Positions 57,187-64,000 of a stretch of 64,000 nucleotides of DNA are shown in pieces. Below the pieces are notes generated by a model. The model searched no databases, was not told the origin of the DNA, and was given only the letters and a program-made list of their open reading frames with translations. The stretch's first letter is position 1. The number at the start of each line of letters is the position of its first letter. Source of the stretch: Chondromyces crocatus (GTDB lineage Bacteria; Myxococcota_A; Polyangia; Polyangiales; Polyangiaceae); contig NZ_CP012159.1 of the NCBI RefSeq assembly GCF_001189295.1, positions 4,790,525-4,854,524 on the forward strand, in the 5' to 3' direction. Both the position numbers and the translations under genes were made by a program.

Positions 57187-58797
57187 TCAGCAGCCGCTGT
57201 CCAGTGCCGGGACGACCAGCCTCTCCCACTGCTCGTAGTGCGCGCCGCTGCTCCGCAGCATGCCGTTCTCGAACACGATCTCGAAGCGACCATCCCCGTC
57301 GACATCTGCCGCTGAGACGGCCGGCAATGCCTCCCCGAAGGCCTCGCTCACCCGCGTCAGCTTGCCGCCCTTGCTCTCCCAGACGGCGCTCAGCGCACCG
57401 CCGAACGTCCCGCATCCAGTCCCCGCGGACAGCGTCGCCGTGATCAGCGTGACCCCTGAAGGCAGCTCCATCACGAGCACCTCCTGCTTGCTGCCCTGAG
57501 CTTCCTCCCAGCGCGCTGGATCGCCAGCAGCCTTGAGGCCCTCGTATTCCTTTTGAAGCTCCGCGTACGCGGGCAGCTTCCGGAGGTCTTGCAGGACCTT
57601 GTCGCGCGTCGTGTTGTCGGCCGGCTTCGCCTCCACCACCACCGTTTCGGCCTTCGGCGCCTCCTCGCCAGCCTTCGCCTTGTCCCCGGCGCTCTTTGCC
57701 TTGTCTCCGGCAGCCTTTGCCTTGTCTCCGGCAGCCTTTGCATCCGTGGCTGCTGCCTCCTTGCCGGCCTCTGCCTCACCGCCCTTGGGTGCCTCGGGCA
57801 AGGGCCGCCCCCAGAGCGCCTCGTCGCACTTGCCCTGACTCGCGAAGAGCAGCCCCGTGAGCACGCGCCCTCCCGCCTCGCCGCGGGTCGCCGACAGATC
57901 CCAGGCATCCTTGGCGACATCCACATCGCCCAGCGCCTCCCCGGAAGCCTCGTCCTTGCCGTCCCAGCGGGTCACGAAGCTCGCGTTGGGCTTCACCTGC
58001 CCCAGGAGACCGAAGCTCGTCACGGTCGCCTCGCACACCTTGCCCGCCTTTCCGAACAGCTCGAACCGCTTCCCCCGCACCGACGCGAGCTCCGGCGGCA
58101 GCTTGGAGGCGTCGACCGTGCGGCCCGCCTGCACCACATCGCCTCGCGTCGCGAGCCAGGGCGTCTCGTCGCCCCACTCGTCCTTCGGGTTCGTGTCGAG
58201 GACCAGCATCGGCTTCGGCGTGCGAATGGCGAGCGTGACCTGGCCAGCGGCTCCTGGCGTGCCAGCCTCTTTCCCCTTGTCGGCGCGGAGCAGCTCCTCG
58301 CGTGCGATGAGCAACTTCCCCTCGGAGCGCACCAGCACCAGCCGCTTCTGCCCCTCGTCACTGGTGGGCCCTTGCGCCCCTTGCTGGGTGAACGTCACGA
58401 CCGCCCCTGCGAGCGACGGGATCACGCTCACGTCGCTGACCTTCACCTCGGCCTTCTTCTGGATCGCCTCCTCGCGCAGCTTCAGCCAGCGCGCGCGATC
58501 GAGGTGCCAGACGCGGCTTCCGGAGCGACGCACCCCCTCGAACTTCGGCGCATACAGCGCGGCGTATGCCTCGGGCTTGCCCTCGTTCTGAGCAGCAGCC
58601 CACTGATCGACCAGCGCACGTGCCTCGTCACCCGTCTTGGCAGCTGGTGCCGGATGCGGGTTCACGACCTCCGTGGGCGCCGCCTGGGCAGACGTGGTGG
58701 GCGCTGGGCTCGCCGTCGGCCGTGACGAATCCGAGCAGGCCGGGAGTGCGAGGGCGAGCGAGCAAACGAGCCAACCGGCAGTTCTGGGCGTCTTCAT
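57187..58797 (-). CDS. Lipoprotein with NTF2-like domain
   Basis: 536 residues. The signal peptide ends in LALPAC. Residues about 55-140 form an NTF2/SnoaL-like domain (ALVDQWAAAQNEGKPEAYAA; YAPKFEGVRRSGSRVWHL) similar to that in periplasmic LD-transpeptidase-linked proteins. A Lys/Ala heptad region (AGDKAKAAGDKAK) sits in the middle. The C-terminal part contains VDGDGRFEIVFENGM, an EF-hand-like or VCBS-type segment. The remainder is not recognised. It is translationally coupled to the SGNH hydrolase, so both may act on the same envelope substrate. Confidence 0.7.
   Translation of the reverse strand: MKTPRTAGWLVCSLALALPACSDSSRPTASPAPTTSAQAAPTEVVNPHPAPAAKTGDEARALVDQWAAAQNEGKPEAYAALYAPKFEGVRRSGSRVWHLDRARWLKLREEAIQKKAEVKVSDVSVIPSLAGAVVTFTQQGAQGPTSDEGQKRLVLVRSEGKLLIAREELLRADKGKEAGTPGAAGQVTLAIRTPKPMLVLDTNPKDEWGDETPWLATRGDVVQAGRTVDASKLPPELASVRGKRFELFGKAGKVCEATVTSFGLLGQVKPNASFVTRWDGKDEASGEALGDVDVAKDAWDLSATRGEAGGRVLTGLLFASQGKCDEALWGRPLPEAPKGGEAEAGKEAAATDAKAAGDKAKAAGDKAKSAGDKAKAGEEAPKAETVVVEAKPADNTTRDKVLQDLRKLPAYAELQKEYEGLKAAGDPARWEEAQGSKQEVLVMELPSGVTLITATLSAGTGCGTFGGALSAVWESKGGKLTRVSEAFGEALPAVSAADVDGDGRFEIVFENGMLRSSGAHYEQWERLVVPALDSGC
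57679..57741. repeat. Three 21-base tandem repeats inside a lipoprotein gene
   Basis: Units at 57679, 57700 and 57721; the last two are identical and the first differs at three positions. They encode the AGDKAK-type heptads of the NTF2-like lipoprotein, a region prone to slippage without frame loss. Confidence 0.85.
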
Positions 58798-58881
58798 GGC
58801 GGGGCGCGAGCTTACAGCGAGCTGCCGAGCGGAGGGCCAAGCTTCTGACCTGCCCCCAGCCGAAGACCGCATCCCGGGGGC

Positions 58882-60168
58882 TCAGTAGCAGCAGGCCACG
58901 CGCCGCGGTGTCCCGCAGGTCGTGGTCGTGGAGAGCGCGCCGTTCACCAGCACCCGCGTTCCGTAGATGTTCGGGTTGGTTGCGCCGAATGTGTAGTTCT
59001 CGCAGGAATCGTAAGTGTTCCGGCCGTAGCTCGGCCCACCTTGCAGCGTGCCCCCGTTGCTCTGCGTGACGCTCGCGTCGAGCCAGGCCTCCTCGGGCGG
59101 CACCGGGGTCGACGACTGGGTCCGCAGGTACTCTGCCGCATGGCACAGGTGCGAGCCTGGGAACGCCGCGCTGCAGATCCCGTGTACCGCCGGCCTACCG
59201 CCCATGTCGCCGGGATATGCCTGCGCCGTGAAGCCCGCGAACACCGGCTTCGAGGGCCCGTTACAGCACGCCAGCGCCCGCGGCGTGCCGCATGTCGTCG
59301 TCGTCGTGAGCGACCCGTTCTGCGCCACGAGCGTCCCGTAGATGTTAGGATTGGTCGCGCCGAATGTGTAATTCTCGCAGGAATCGTAAGTGTTCCGGCC
59401 GAAGCCGATCGCGCCTTGCAGCGTGGCGCTACCGGTCACGGTGACGCTTCCGTCGAGCCAGGCGCCAGCCGCTGGCACCAGCGTGGACGAGTGGGTCCGC
59501 AGGTATTCGGCCGCGTGGCACAGGTGAGCCCCGGAGAACTCGGCGCCGCACGCCGCGTGTGCTGCGGGGCGACCACCGAGGTTGCCGGTGAACGTCGCCA
59601 CCGTGAACCCGGCGAACGACGCCACGTCCTCTGCCAGCGCCCCGCTCCCCATCGGCCCCGCGGGCCCCGCAGGCCCCGCAGGCCCTTGCGCTCCTGCCGG
59701 TCCCATCGCGCCCTGCGGGCCTGCAGGTCCCATCGCGCCCTGCGGGCCTGCCGGTCCCATCGCACCCGTGACGCCAGCGGTACCAGATGCTCCTGTTGCC
59801 CCAGCCGGTCCAGCCGGCCCTTGCGTGCCCGTGGGTCCAGCCGGCCCCTGCGCGCCCGCGGGACCCGCCGGCCCTTGCGGACCCATGGGCCCTGTCGGTC
59901 CCATCGGCCCTTGGGCCCCGGCTCCTCCCGCGCCGCTGCCACCTTCACCTTGTCCACCTTGTCCCGTCGGCCCCTCGGGCCCCTGTGGACCTTCGGGCCC
60001 CTGTGGACCTTCGGGCCCCTGTGGACCTTCAGGCCCTGTCGGCCCAGGAGGACCCTGCACGTTGCCGGAGCCTTCCTCGCCGGTACATCCCGAGAGAACC
60101 GACGGGGCACCGAGCCCCAGGGCGAGGATGACAATCGACAGAGATGATGATGCAGACTTCGAGACCAT
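58882..60168 (-). CDS. Collagen-like lipoprotein with duplicated Cys-rich domain
   Basis: 428 residues. The lipobox is VLSGC (Cys28). Residues about 39-175 are Gly-X-Y collagen repeats ([27 protein letters not shown]), interrupted by a Gly/Ala segment. Two copies of a domain of about 115 residues follow, each with [21 protein letters not shown], a [14 protein letters not shown] block and CGTPR-ACC. The second copy ends the protein. I cannot name the domain. The collagen triple helix suggests a trimer holding the Cys-rich heads away from the cell. GGAG precedes the ATG. Confidence 0.85.
   Translation of the reverse strand: MVSKSASSSLSIVILALGLGAPSVLSGCTGEEGSGNVQGPPGPTGPEGPQGPEGPQGPEGPQGPEGPTGQGGQGEGGSGAGGAGAQGPMGPTGPMGPQGPAGPAGAQGPAGPTGTQGPAGPAGATGASGTAGVTGAMGPAGPQGAMGPAGPQGAMGPAGAQGPAGPAGPAGPMGSGALAEDVASFAGFTVATFTGNLGGRPAAHAACGAEFSGAHLCHAAEYLRTHSSTLVPAAGAWLDGSVTVTGSATLQGAIGFGRNTYDSCENYTFGATNPNIYGTLVAQNGSLTTTTTCGTPRALACCNGPSKPVFAGFTAQAYPGDMGGRPAVHGICSAAFPGSHLCHAAEYLRTQSSTPVPPEEAWLDASVTQSNGGTLQGGPSYGRNTYDSCENYTFGATNPNIYGTRVLVNGALSTTTTCGTPRRVACCY
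58961..59026. repeat. Direct repeat copy 1 in the collagen-like gene
   Basis: A 66-base segment repeated at 59336-59401 with four mismatches, 375 bases (125 codons) apart. It encodes the [19 protein letters not shown] block of each C-terminal domain, pointing to a recent duplication or gene conversion. Confidence 0.9.
59336..59401. repeat. Direct repeat copy 2 in the collagen-like gene
   Basis: Partner of 58961-59026, 62 of 66 bases identical, in the same reading phase. Confidence 0.9.
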
Positions 60169-60411
60169 GGACGCTCCACCGGCAGGGAATCAGGCTTCCT
60201 GGTCGGCGCTTTAAGCTCCTGTCCGGATGGCCGCAAGCATCGATTCCACCGTCATGGTGGCAGTGTCAGCGAGTCCACGCAGCGTTTCGGCGATCAATGC
60301 GCGACGAGCGAATGCATGCCTCGTCGCAATGCCTCTTCCTCCGACAGCCGATGGCCCCGTGTTTCTTTCGTGGGCTGGCTGCAATGGCGGCCCTGGGTCT
60401 GACGTCCTCGT

Positions 60412-61560
60412 CTACGGCGTGATCTCGATCGTCACACCGCTCGTCCCGGCCCGATCGCCATCGCCAGCGGTCAGCGTGATCTGGTGCATGCCTGCCGACA
60501 GCAGCGTCTCGATCCGATCGCCATCTCCGAGTGGCCCATCGATCGACGATTGCCACGAGAGCTGTGCCAGCTCGGGGCGCCCCTCTTCCAGCCATAGCCC
60601 CTGCCCGCGCAGCGCGATCGGGGTCCCTGCCGGGGCGGTGATGGGCGCGCTCGGCTCGAGGATCATCGTCCTGCAGGGCTTGACGGCGACGGCGAATGGA
60701 CTGCTGCGCGCCAGCCGGGTGTTCACCCCATCTGTGGCCATCACCGCCAGCCGGCAGCGCTCGCCTCCCGGGAGTTGATCGAAGTCGATCTCCTGGTGGT
60801 CTGCCGACGTGCGCAGGCTGATCGGACTCCAGGTGACCCCATTGGTGTGGCTGTACCGCAGAAAGTAATCGAGCTTCAGTCCCAGCGGGTGCTCGCCTCG
60901 CCACGTGACGTGTGCCTTGCCCCGCACCCGCTCTGTGGGATGCCACGTGAGCTCCACCTCTGGGCCTGCGGCGGGCACGGCGACTTCCTCGATCGTCCTG
61001 CCCCCGTACTCGAACCTGATCACCCGTGTGGCTGACGGAAAGGGGATCGCTCCGCGCACCATCCGCGTACGCCCGCCGCCGCAGGTGCGCACCGACAGGG
61101 GATGGGTCAGGAGCAGCTCGCCGCTCATTCCGTAGAGTTTTGCGGCGAGCTTGCTCTCTGGCTCCTCCTGCGCTCCATCGCTCTCCTCGCTGAGGTACCC
61201 CAGCCGCAGCTCGAGCTGATCATGAGCGGACAGGATCCCGGTAACGCGCCAGAACCGCGTCGCCACAGCGATCGCCGACTCATTCATCGTGGCCCCCATG
61301 CATCCGCCTTCCCCAAACGGCCAATCGGTCGCAGGGGGTATATCCCACGGCACGACCCCAGGCCACGAATCCTCATGCTTGCGAGGGGAGCGCGAATGCC
61401 ATAGCCCGTCACGTCGCAGCCATTCGCGGCAATCGTCATTTCGTGCTGGCACGTCCAGGCCGTTGGTCAGCACGACGGAATCATGCGATCCACACGCGAT
61501 GATACGTAGCCTCGGAGCCAGGCGTTCGCGCAGCGACGAGCCCGTAGGCTCCTCTCGCAG
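60412..61560 (-). CDS. Ig/FN3-like domain protein, start unclear
   Basis: The stretch from 61560 to the stop reads coding-like throughout, 382 residues. N-terminal LRIIACGSHDSVVLTNGLD is followed by a Trp-rich DCREWLRRDGLWHSR segment. The C-terminal half holds two beta-sandwich domains typical of secreted metalloproteases and adhesins (YFLRYSHTNGVTWSPI; FDQLPGGERCRLAVMATDG; then SWQSSIDGPLGDGD and AGMHQITLTAGD). No ATG, GTG or TTG precedes codon 30 (GTG at 61473). The open frame begins directly after the TGA of the upstream frame with CTG, seven bases after AAGGA. There is no signal peptide. See finding on the split frame. Confidence 0.6.
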   Translation of the reverse strand: MREEPTGSSLRERLAPRLRIIACGSHDSVVLTNGLDVPARNDDCREWLRRDGLWHSRSPRKHEDSWPGVVPWDIPPATDWPFGEGGCMGATMNESAIAVATRFWRVTGILSAHDQLELRLGYLSEESDGAQEEPESKLAAKLYGMSGELLLTHPLSVRTCGGGRTRMVRGAIPFPSATRVIRFEYGGRTIEEVAVPAAGPEVELTWHPTERVRGKAHVTWRGEHPLGLKLDYFLRYSHTNGVTWSPISLRTSADHQEIDFDQLPGGERCRLAVMATDGVNTRLARSSPFAVAVKPCRTMILEPSAPITAPAGTPIALRGQGLWLEEGRPELAQLSWQSSIDGPLGDGDRIETLLSAGMHQITLTAGDGDRAGTSGVTIEITP

Positions 61561-62043
61561 TCAGCGTCCTTGCTTCAAGCGCTCCACGGCCGCCTTCAGC
61601 TCTGCGAGCTGCTGGTGCAGCGCGGCTGCGGCGTCGCCGACCCGTGAGAGCTGCTCTCCTGCAGCTTCTGCCGTCGCGCCGAGCTCTTCGATCTGCTGGC
61701 GCAGCGCGGCTGCTGCTGCTTTACGGGCTTCCTGGGCGGACGCTGCCTGCGCTCTGGCCGCAGGTTTCTCGACTTCCGGTGCGGATCTGGGCGCGGAGCG
61801 TGGTGACTCCGGCACGCTCGATGTCGCCGTTGCCGCCTGGGGCGCCATGACGATCACCGTATTGATCACGGTCTGATGAATCACGGTATTCACGGGACCC
61901 GCTGCTGCGAAAGGGTCCTCGACGATCTCGGCCACGGCCGTGGTCTCGATGGCCTCGGCGACGCTCGGTGCCCTCACGATGTCGACCGTCTCTTCTCTGG
62001 CCTCCGTGGCGGGCTCGCTGTCGGTCTTTGCGCGCGGATCCAT
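61561..62043 (-). CDS. Acidic and coiled-coil protein of unknown function
   Basis: 160 residues from the ATG at 62043, which has AAGGAAGAGGA directly upstream; ATGs at 62247 and near 62190 also have ribosome-like sites but add an Arg-rich leader. Residues 1-50 are acidic (ATEAREETVDIVRAP), a hydrophobic VNTVIHQTVINTVIVMAP follows, and the last 60 residues form an Ala-rich coiled coil (LRQQIEELGATAEAAGEQL; QQLAELKAAVERL). It ends in TGA with the next protein continuing in the same frame. Not recognised. Confidence 0.5.
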   Translation of the reverse strand: MDPRAKTDSEPATEAREETVDIVRAPSVAEAIETTAVAEIVEDPFAAAGPVNTVIHQTVINTVIVMAPQAATATSSVPESPRSAPRSAPEVEKPAARAQAASAQEARKAAAAALRQQIEELGATAEAAGEQLSRVGDAAAALHQQLAELKAAVERLKQGR

Positions 62044-63145
62044 TCCTCTTCCTTTGGCCCTGACCGGCGCGACCGCCGCGGCCTCGCGCAGCATGGCCTG
62101 CCCGCAGCGCGATGGGAAACAATCTCCGTTCCCGTCGCCCGCACGGAGCACCTGGGACCTGGCCCGCTGGCCATGTGCCTGGGTTCTCATCATTTCCTCT
62201 CGAGAACGTGCTGCACGGTAAGCACGGTAAGGCGGCTCTCGTCCCATGAGCCTCCTCCCGCGTCGTGCTTGCGACGCTTGCGGTGACGGTACCGGACCCT
62301 GTCGTACTCTGTCGGCTCCCCTCCTCCATCCAGGGCGAGATCGTCACACCGATCGCGCGGTGGTGTTCTCGACGCCCCCTCGACGGGGGCAGGTCGGAGC
62401 GCCGTGAGACTCACGACGAAACCTCATTCCATGGAGCGACGATGAATCGGTCGGAGGATTGCTTGCGTCGGGACTGAGCTGAAGACGCGCGATCCCGTGG
62501 GGCCCCTCTGCGCCGCGGAGGGTGAAGTCGAATCCGGGCCTGTCGACAGCTCTCCTCTTCCATCTCCGGAGTTCTGCAGGACGGAGGAGCTTTGGTGCTG
62601 GTGATCCTGTGTCGTTGTGGCGCGCCTTCCTCCAGCGCTGCGTCGCGTGCGACGTGTGTTGACGCCTCCGCCATCGCGACCGGCTGACGAAGGGCAACCC
62701 GGCATGACTCGAACCCATGGGTGTCCACCGGGCCAAGCGTCGAATCCATCACCGCCCCGTCTGGTGTGACGGCCTGCCGATCGTGGTTGGTCTTCTCTTC
62801 GGTACATACCGGCGCGACTTGCGCGAGCTTGGCGCAAGCCGGGCAAGAAGGGTGAGGCGCCCCTCGAGTGCAGCTCGCAAAGCTGCTCGATTCGGCGCAA
62901 GTGGAAGACGCTGCACTGGCACGCCGTGTGTAACGAGGCATTGGACGGAGAGACACTTCTCCGGCAGTGCAGATCGCGATGGCGCGAGAGGTGCTCGCAG
63001 AGCGCCTCGTTCGTCGACGCGACGTGCACACGAACGATCCGACCTTGCGCTGGGCCGACCTCGCGCGTGCGAGGGAGTCCAAGTGTGTCCTCCATCCTGC
63101 GTGAATGCTCGTTTGCCGACGAGACCTGAAGAAAGGTAGCCAGTC
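62044..63145. other. Region without a confident gene; possible remnant on the minus strand
   Basis: 1.1 kb between a minus- and a plus-strand gene. Frames on both strands are open but Arg/Ser-rich and poorly supported. On the minus strand near 62800-63000 one frame reads a Cys-patterned stretch (C-TAGEVSLR, SSTCAESSSF, CPACAKLAQVAPVCTEEKT), which might be a remnant of a secreted Cys-rich protein, but its extension collides with the gene at 63146. No hairpin or RNA gene was seen. Confidence 0.35.
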
Positions 63146-63427
63146 ATGAAGAAGATGATCTCGATGCTTGCCCTCATGCTCACCGCGTCGTTCGCCGTGG
63201 GGTGCGCTGTCGAGGCGGGGGAAGAAACGGACCTGCAGGACGTCGATGCGGAAGAGACGGCGGTGGCCGAGGACGCCGTCGCCACGGAGGCGCGTGGCGG
63301 TGAGGCCGAGCGCGCTGTGTGCCCTCCCGTGGGCACGTGCCAGAGAGCGAGTCAGCTGTGCATCCAGCCCCCGTCGTCCTGGTGCACCATTCTCAACACC
63401 TGCATCGACCTGAACTGCGACATGTGA
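63146..63427 (+). CDS. Small secreted six-cysteine lipoprotein
   Basis: 93 residues. The signal peptide MKKMISMLALMLTASFAVGC has a lipobox-like end (Cys20). An acidic stretch (residues 25-55, EETDLQDVDAEETAVAEDAV) acts like a pro-region, and the last 36 residues carry six cysteines (CPPVGTC, QLC, WC, NTC, NC) suited to three disulfides. AAAGG lies nine bases before the ATG. It resembles precursor-like mini-proteins of myxobacteria; function is unknown. Confidence 0.7.
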   Translation: MKKMISMLALMLTASFAVGCAVEAGEETDLQDVDAEETAVAEDAVATEARGGEAERAVCPPVGTCQRASQLCIQPPSSWCTILNTCIDLNCDM

Positions 63428-63628
63428 TGTATCGCTGACCTGCATGCCAGTCGCCTCGTCGGGAGCAATTCCCGGCGAGGCATTGCTCGTCCACGGTCGC
63501 CAGCGTCCTGGTGTTCCCGTATCGGTCGCGGGAAGGCAGGTGCTCGTGAAGCGTGGGTTCCGCGAAGGCATCGTGGAGCACCGTCGGCTCCACGATGCGC
63601 TGCATCCTTTGCGGGGAACCCTGGTCCT

Positions 63629-64000
63629 TTACTTCCCGCTCTGCACGGCGAGCCCGCGCCGCAACCCGCCCACCGCGAACTCGAAGGCGTCCCGTGCGAC
63701 GTCGACGACCCCCGACATGCTGAAGAACCCGTGCACCAGGGTCTCGTAGCAGCGGTGCTCTACGGCCACACCAGCCGCCTTCAGCGCCGCCGCGTACGCA
63801 TCCCCCTCGTCCCGCAGCGAGTCGAAGCCGGCGGTCAGGATCATCGCCGGAGGCAGCCCCTCATGGTCGCTCGCGAGCAAGGGGGAGGCGCGCGGTTCCC
63901 GCTGGTCTTCGTCACTGCGGAGGTAGTGCGCAAGGAAGAAGTTGATGCTCTCCTCGGTGAGCAGCAGACCCTCGCGGAAATACCGATGGGAGGGATGCGA
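63629..64000 (-). CDS. HSL-family alpha/beta hydrolase (esterase/lipase), N-terminus outside window
   Basis: The last 124 residues are visible. PPAMILTAGFDSLRDEGDAYA carries the catalytic Asp of the HSL/Abhydrolase_3 family, and the later HGFFSM supplies the catalytic His. The preceding segment SINFFLAHYLRSDEDQREP and ASPLLASDHEGLPP fits the family strand order. The nucleophile GDSAGG lies beyond the right edge. It probably hydrolyses short-chain esters. Confidence 0.88.
   Translation of the reverse strand, partial: SHPSHRYFREGLLLTEESINFFLAHYLRSDEDQREPRASPLLASDHEGLPPAMILTAGFDSLRDEGDAYAAALKAAGVAVEHRCYETLVHGFFSMSGVVDVARDAFEFAVGGLRRGLAVQSGK

Noticed and set aside
61558-61566. Selenocysteine insertion at the in-frame TGA
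   Set aside because: The flanking sequence is Arg/Gln/Leu-rich with no redox motif, and no obvious selenocysteine stem-loop follows the TGA; a restart, readthrough or nonsense mutation is simpler.
62411-63571. 386-codon minus-strand frame
   Set aside because: It overlaps the better supported six-cysteine gene at 63146 and mostly reads Arg/Ser/Pro-rich; only a short Cys-patterned stretch is suggestive and is noted as a possible remnant.

Overview
This 64 kb window is high-GC DNA from a myxobacterium, most likely a member of the Polyangiales (Sorangium/Chondromyces-like). This is inferred from codon usage, the abundance of lipoproteins with Gly/Pro/Ser-rich linkers, a hybrid NRPS-PKS locus and a kinase-AAA-GAF signalling protein. 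No rRNA, tRNA, CRISPR array, insertion sequence or prophage was seen. Long antisense reading frames are common because of GC bias and were left out.

Layout. 1-5 kb: an ArsR/SRPBCC pair with a perfect palindrome over the start codon, gluconokinase, a coiled-coil protein of unknown function, a 1.2 kb non-coding stretch holding a helically phased degenerate repeat array, and an Rpn-type nuclease. 4.4-16.2 kb: metabolic and oxidative genes, namely a thiolase/aldo-keto reductase operon, an M28 aminopeptidase lipoprotein, a nitroreductase divergent from a LysR regulator, an acyl-CoA-dehydrogenase-like flavoprotein, and a complete P450 electron-transfer operon (ferredoxin, ferredoxin reductase, P450) divergent from a TetR regulator. 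16.2-26.8 kb: a B12-binding/radical-SAM-like protein fused to DUF483 and coupled to the TetR gene, an exported methyltransferase, a DUF4180/XRE-cupin pair, an SDR/QueA-like operon, a histone-deacetylase-type amidohydrolase overlapping an acetyltransferase-like gene, and an EpmA/LysRS-like ligase with an extra N-terminal domain.

27-38.4 kb: a compact hybrid biosynthetic locus. The NRPS is A-T-C-A-T and the PKS is KS-AT-KR-ACP-TE; their genes overlap, and a small SnoaL/DUF4440-like gene follows. The AT carries malonyl-type signatures. The KR has lost its catalytic Tyr and Asn, so the chain should leave as a beta-keto intermediate. A dipeptidyl beta-ketothioester of this kind could cyclise to a tetramic acid (inference). 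Both A-domain pockets are unusual. Immediately downstream is a 1394-residue pseudokinase-AAA-TPR-GAF protein that lacks the kinase N-lobe and ends where a histidine kinase would normally follow.

42.9-64 kb: mostly secreted or envelope proteins and housekeeping genes. These are a pectinacetylesterase-family lipoprotein divergent from a TetR regulator, Lon protease, a pullulanase lipoprotein, a conserved-looking unknown, Mfd, a small Pro-rich lipoprotein, an SGNH hydrolase coupled to an NTF2-like lipoprotein, a collagen-like lipoprotein with a duplicated Cys-rich domain, and two same-frame reading frames separated by a single TGA. The window closes with a tiny secreted six-cysteine protein and the 3' part of an HSL-family esterase. 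Convergent gene pairs are often separated by strong GC hairpins (4.3, 20.5, 42.9 and 47.6 kb).
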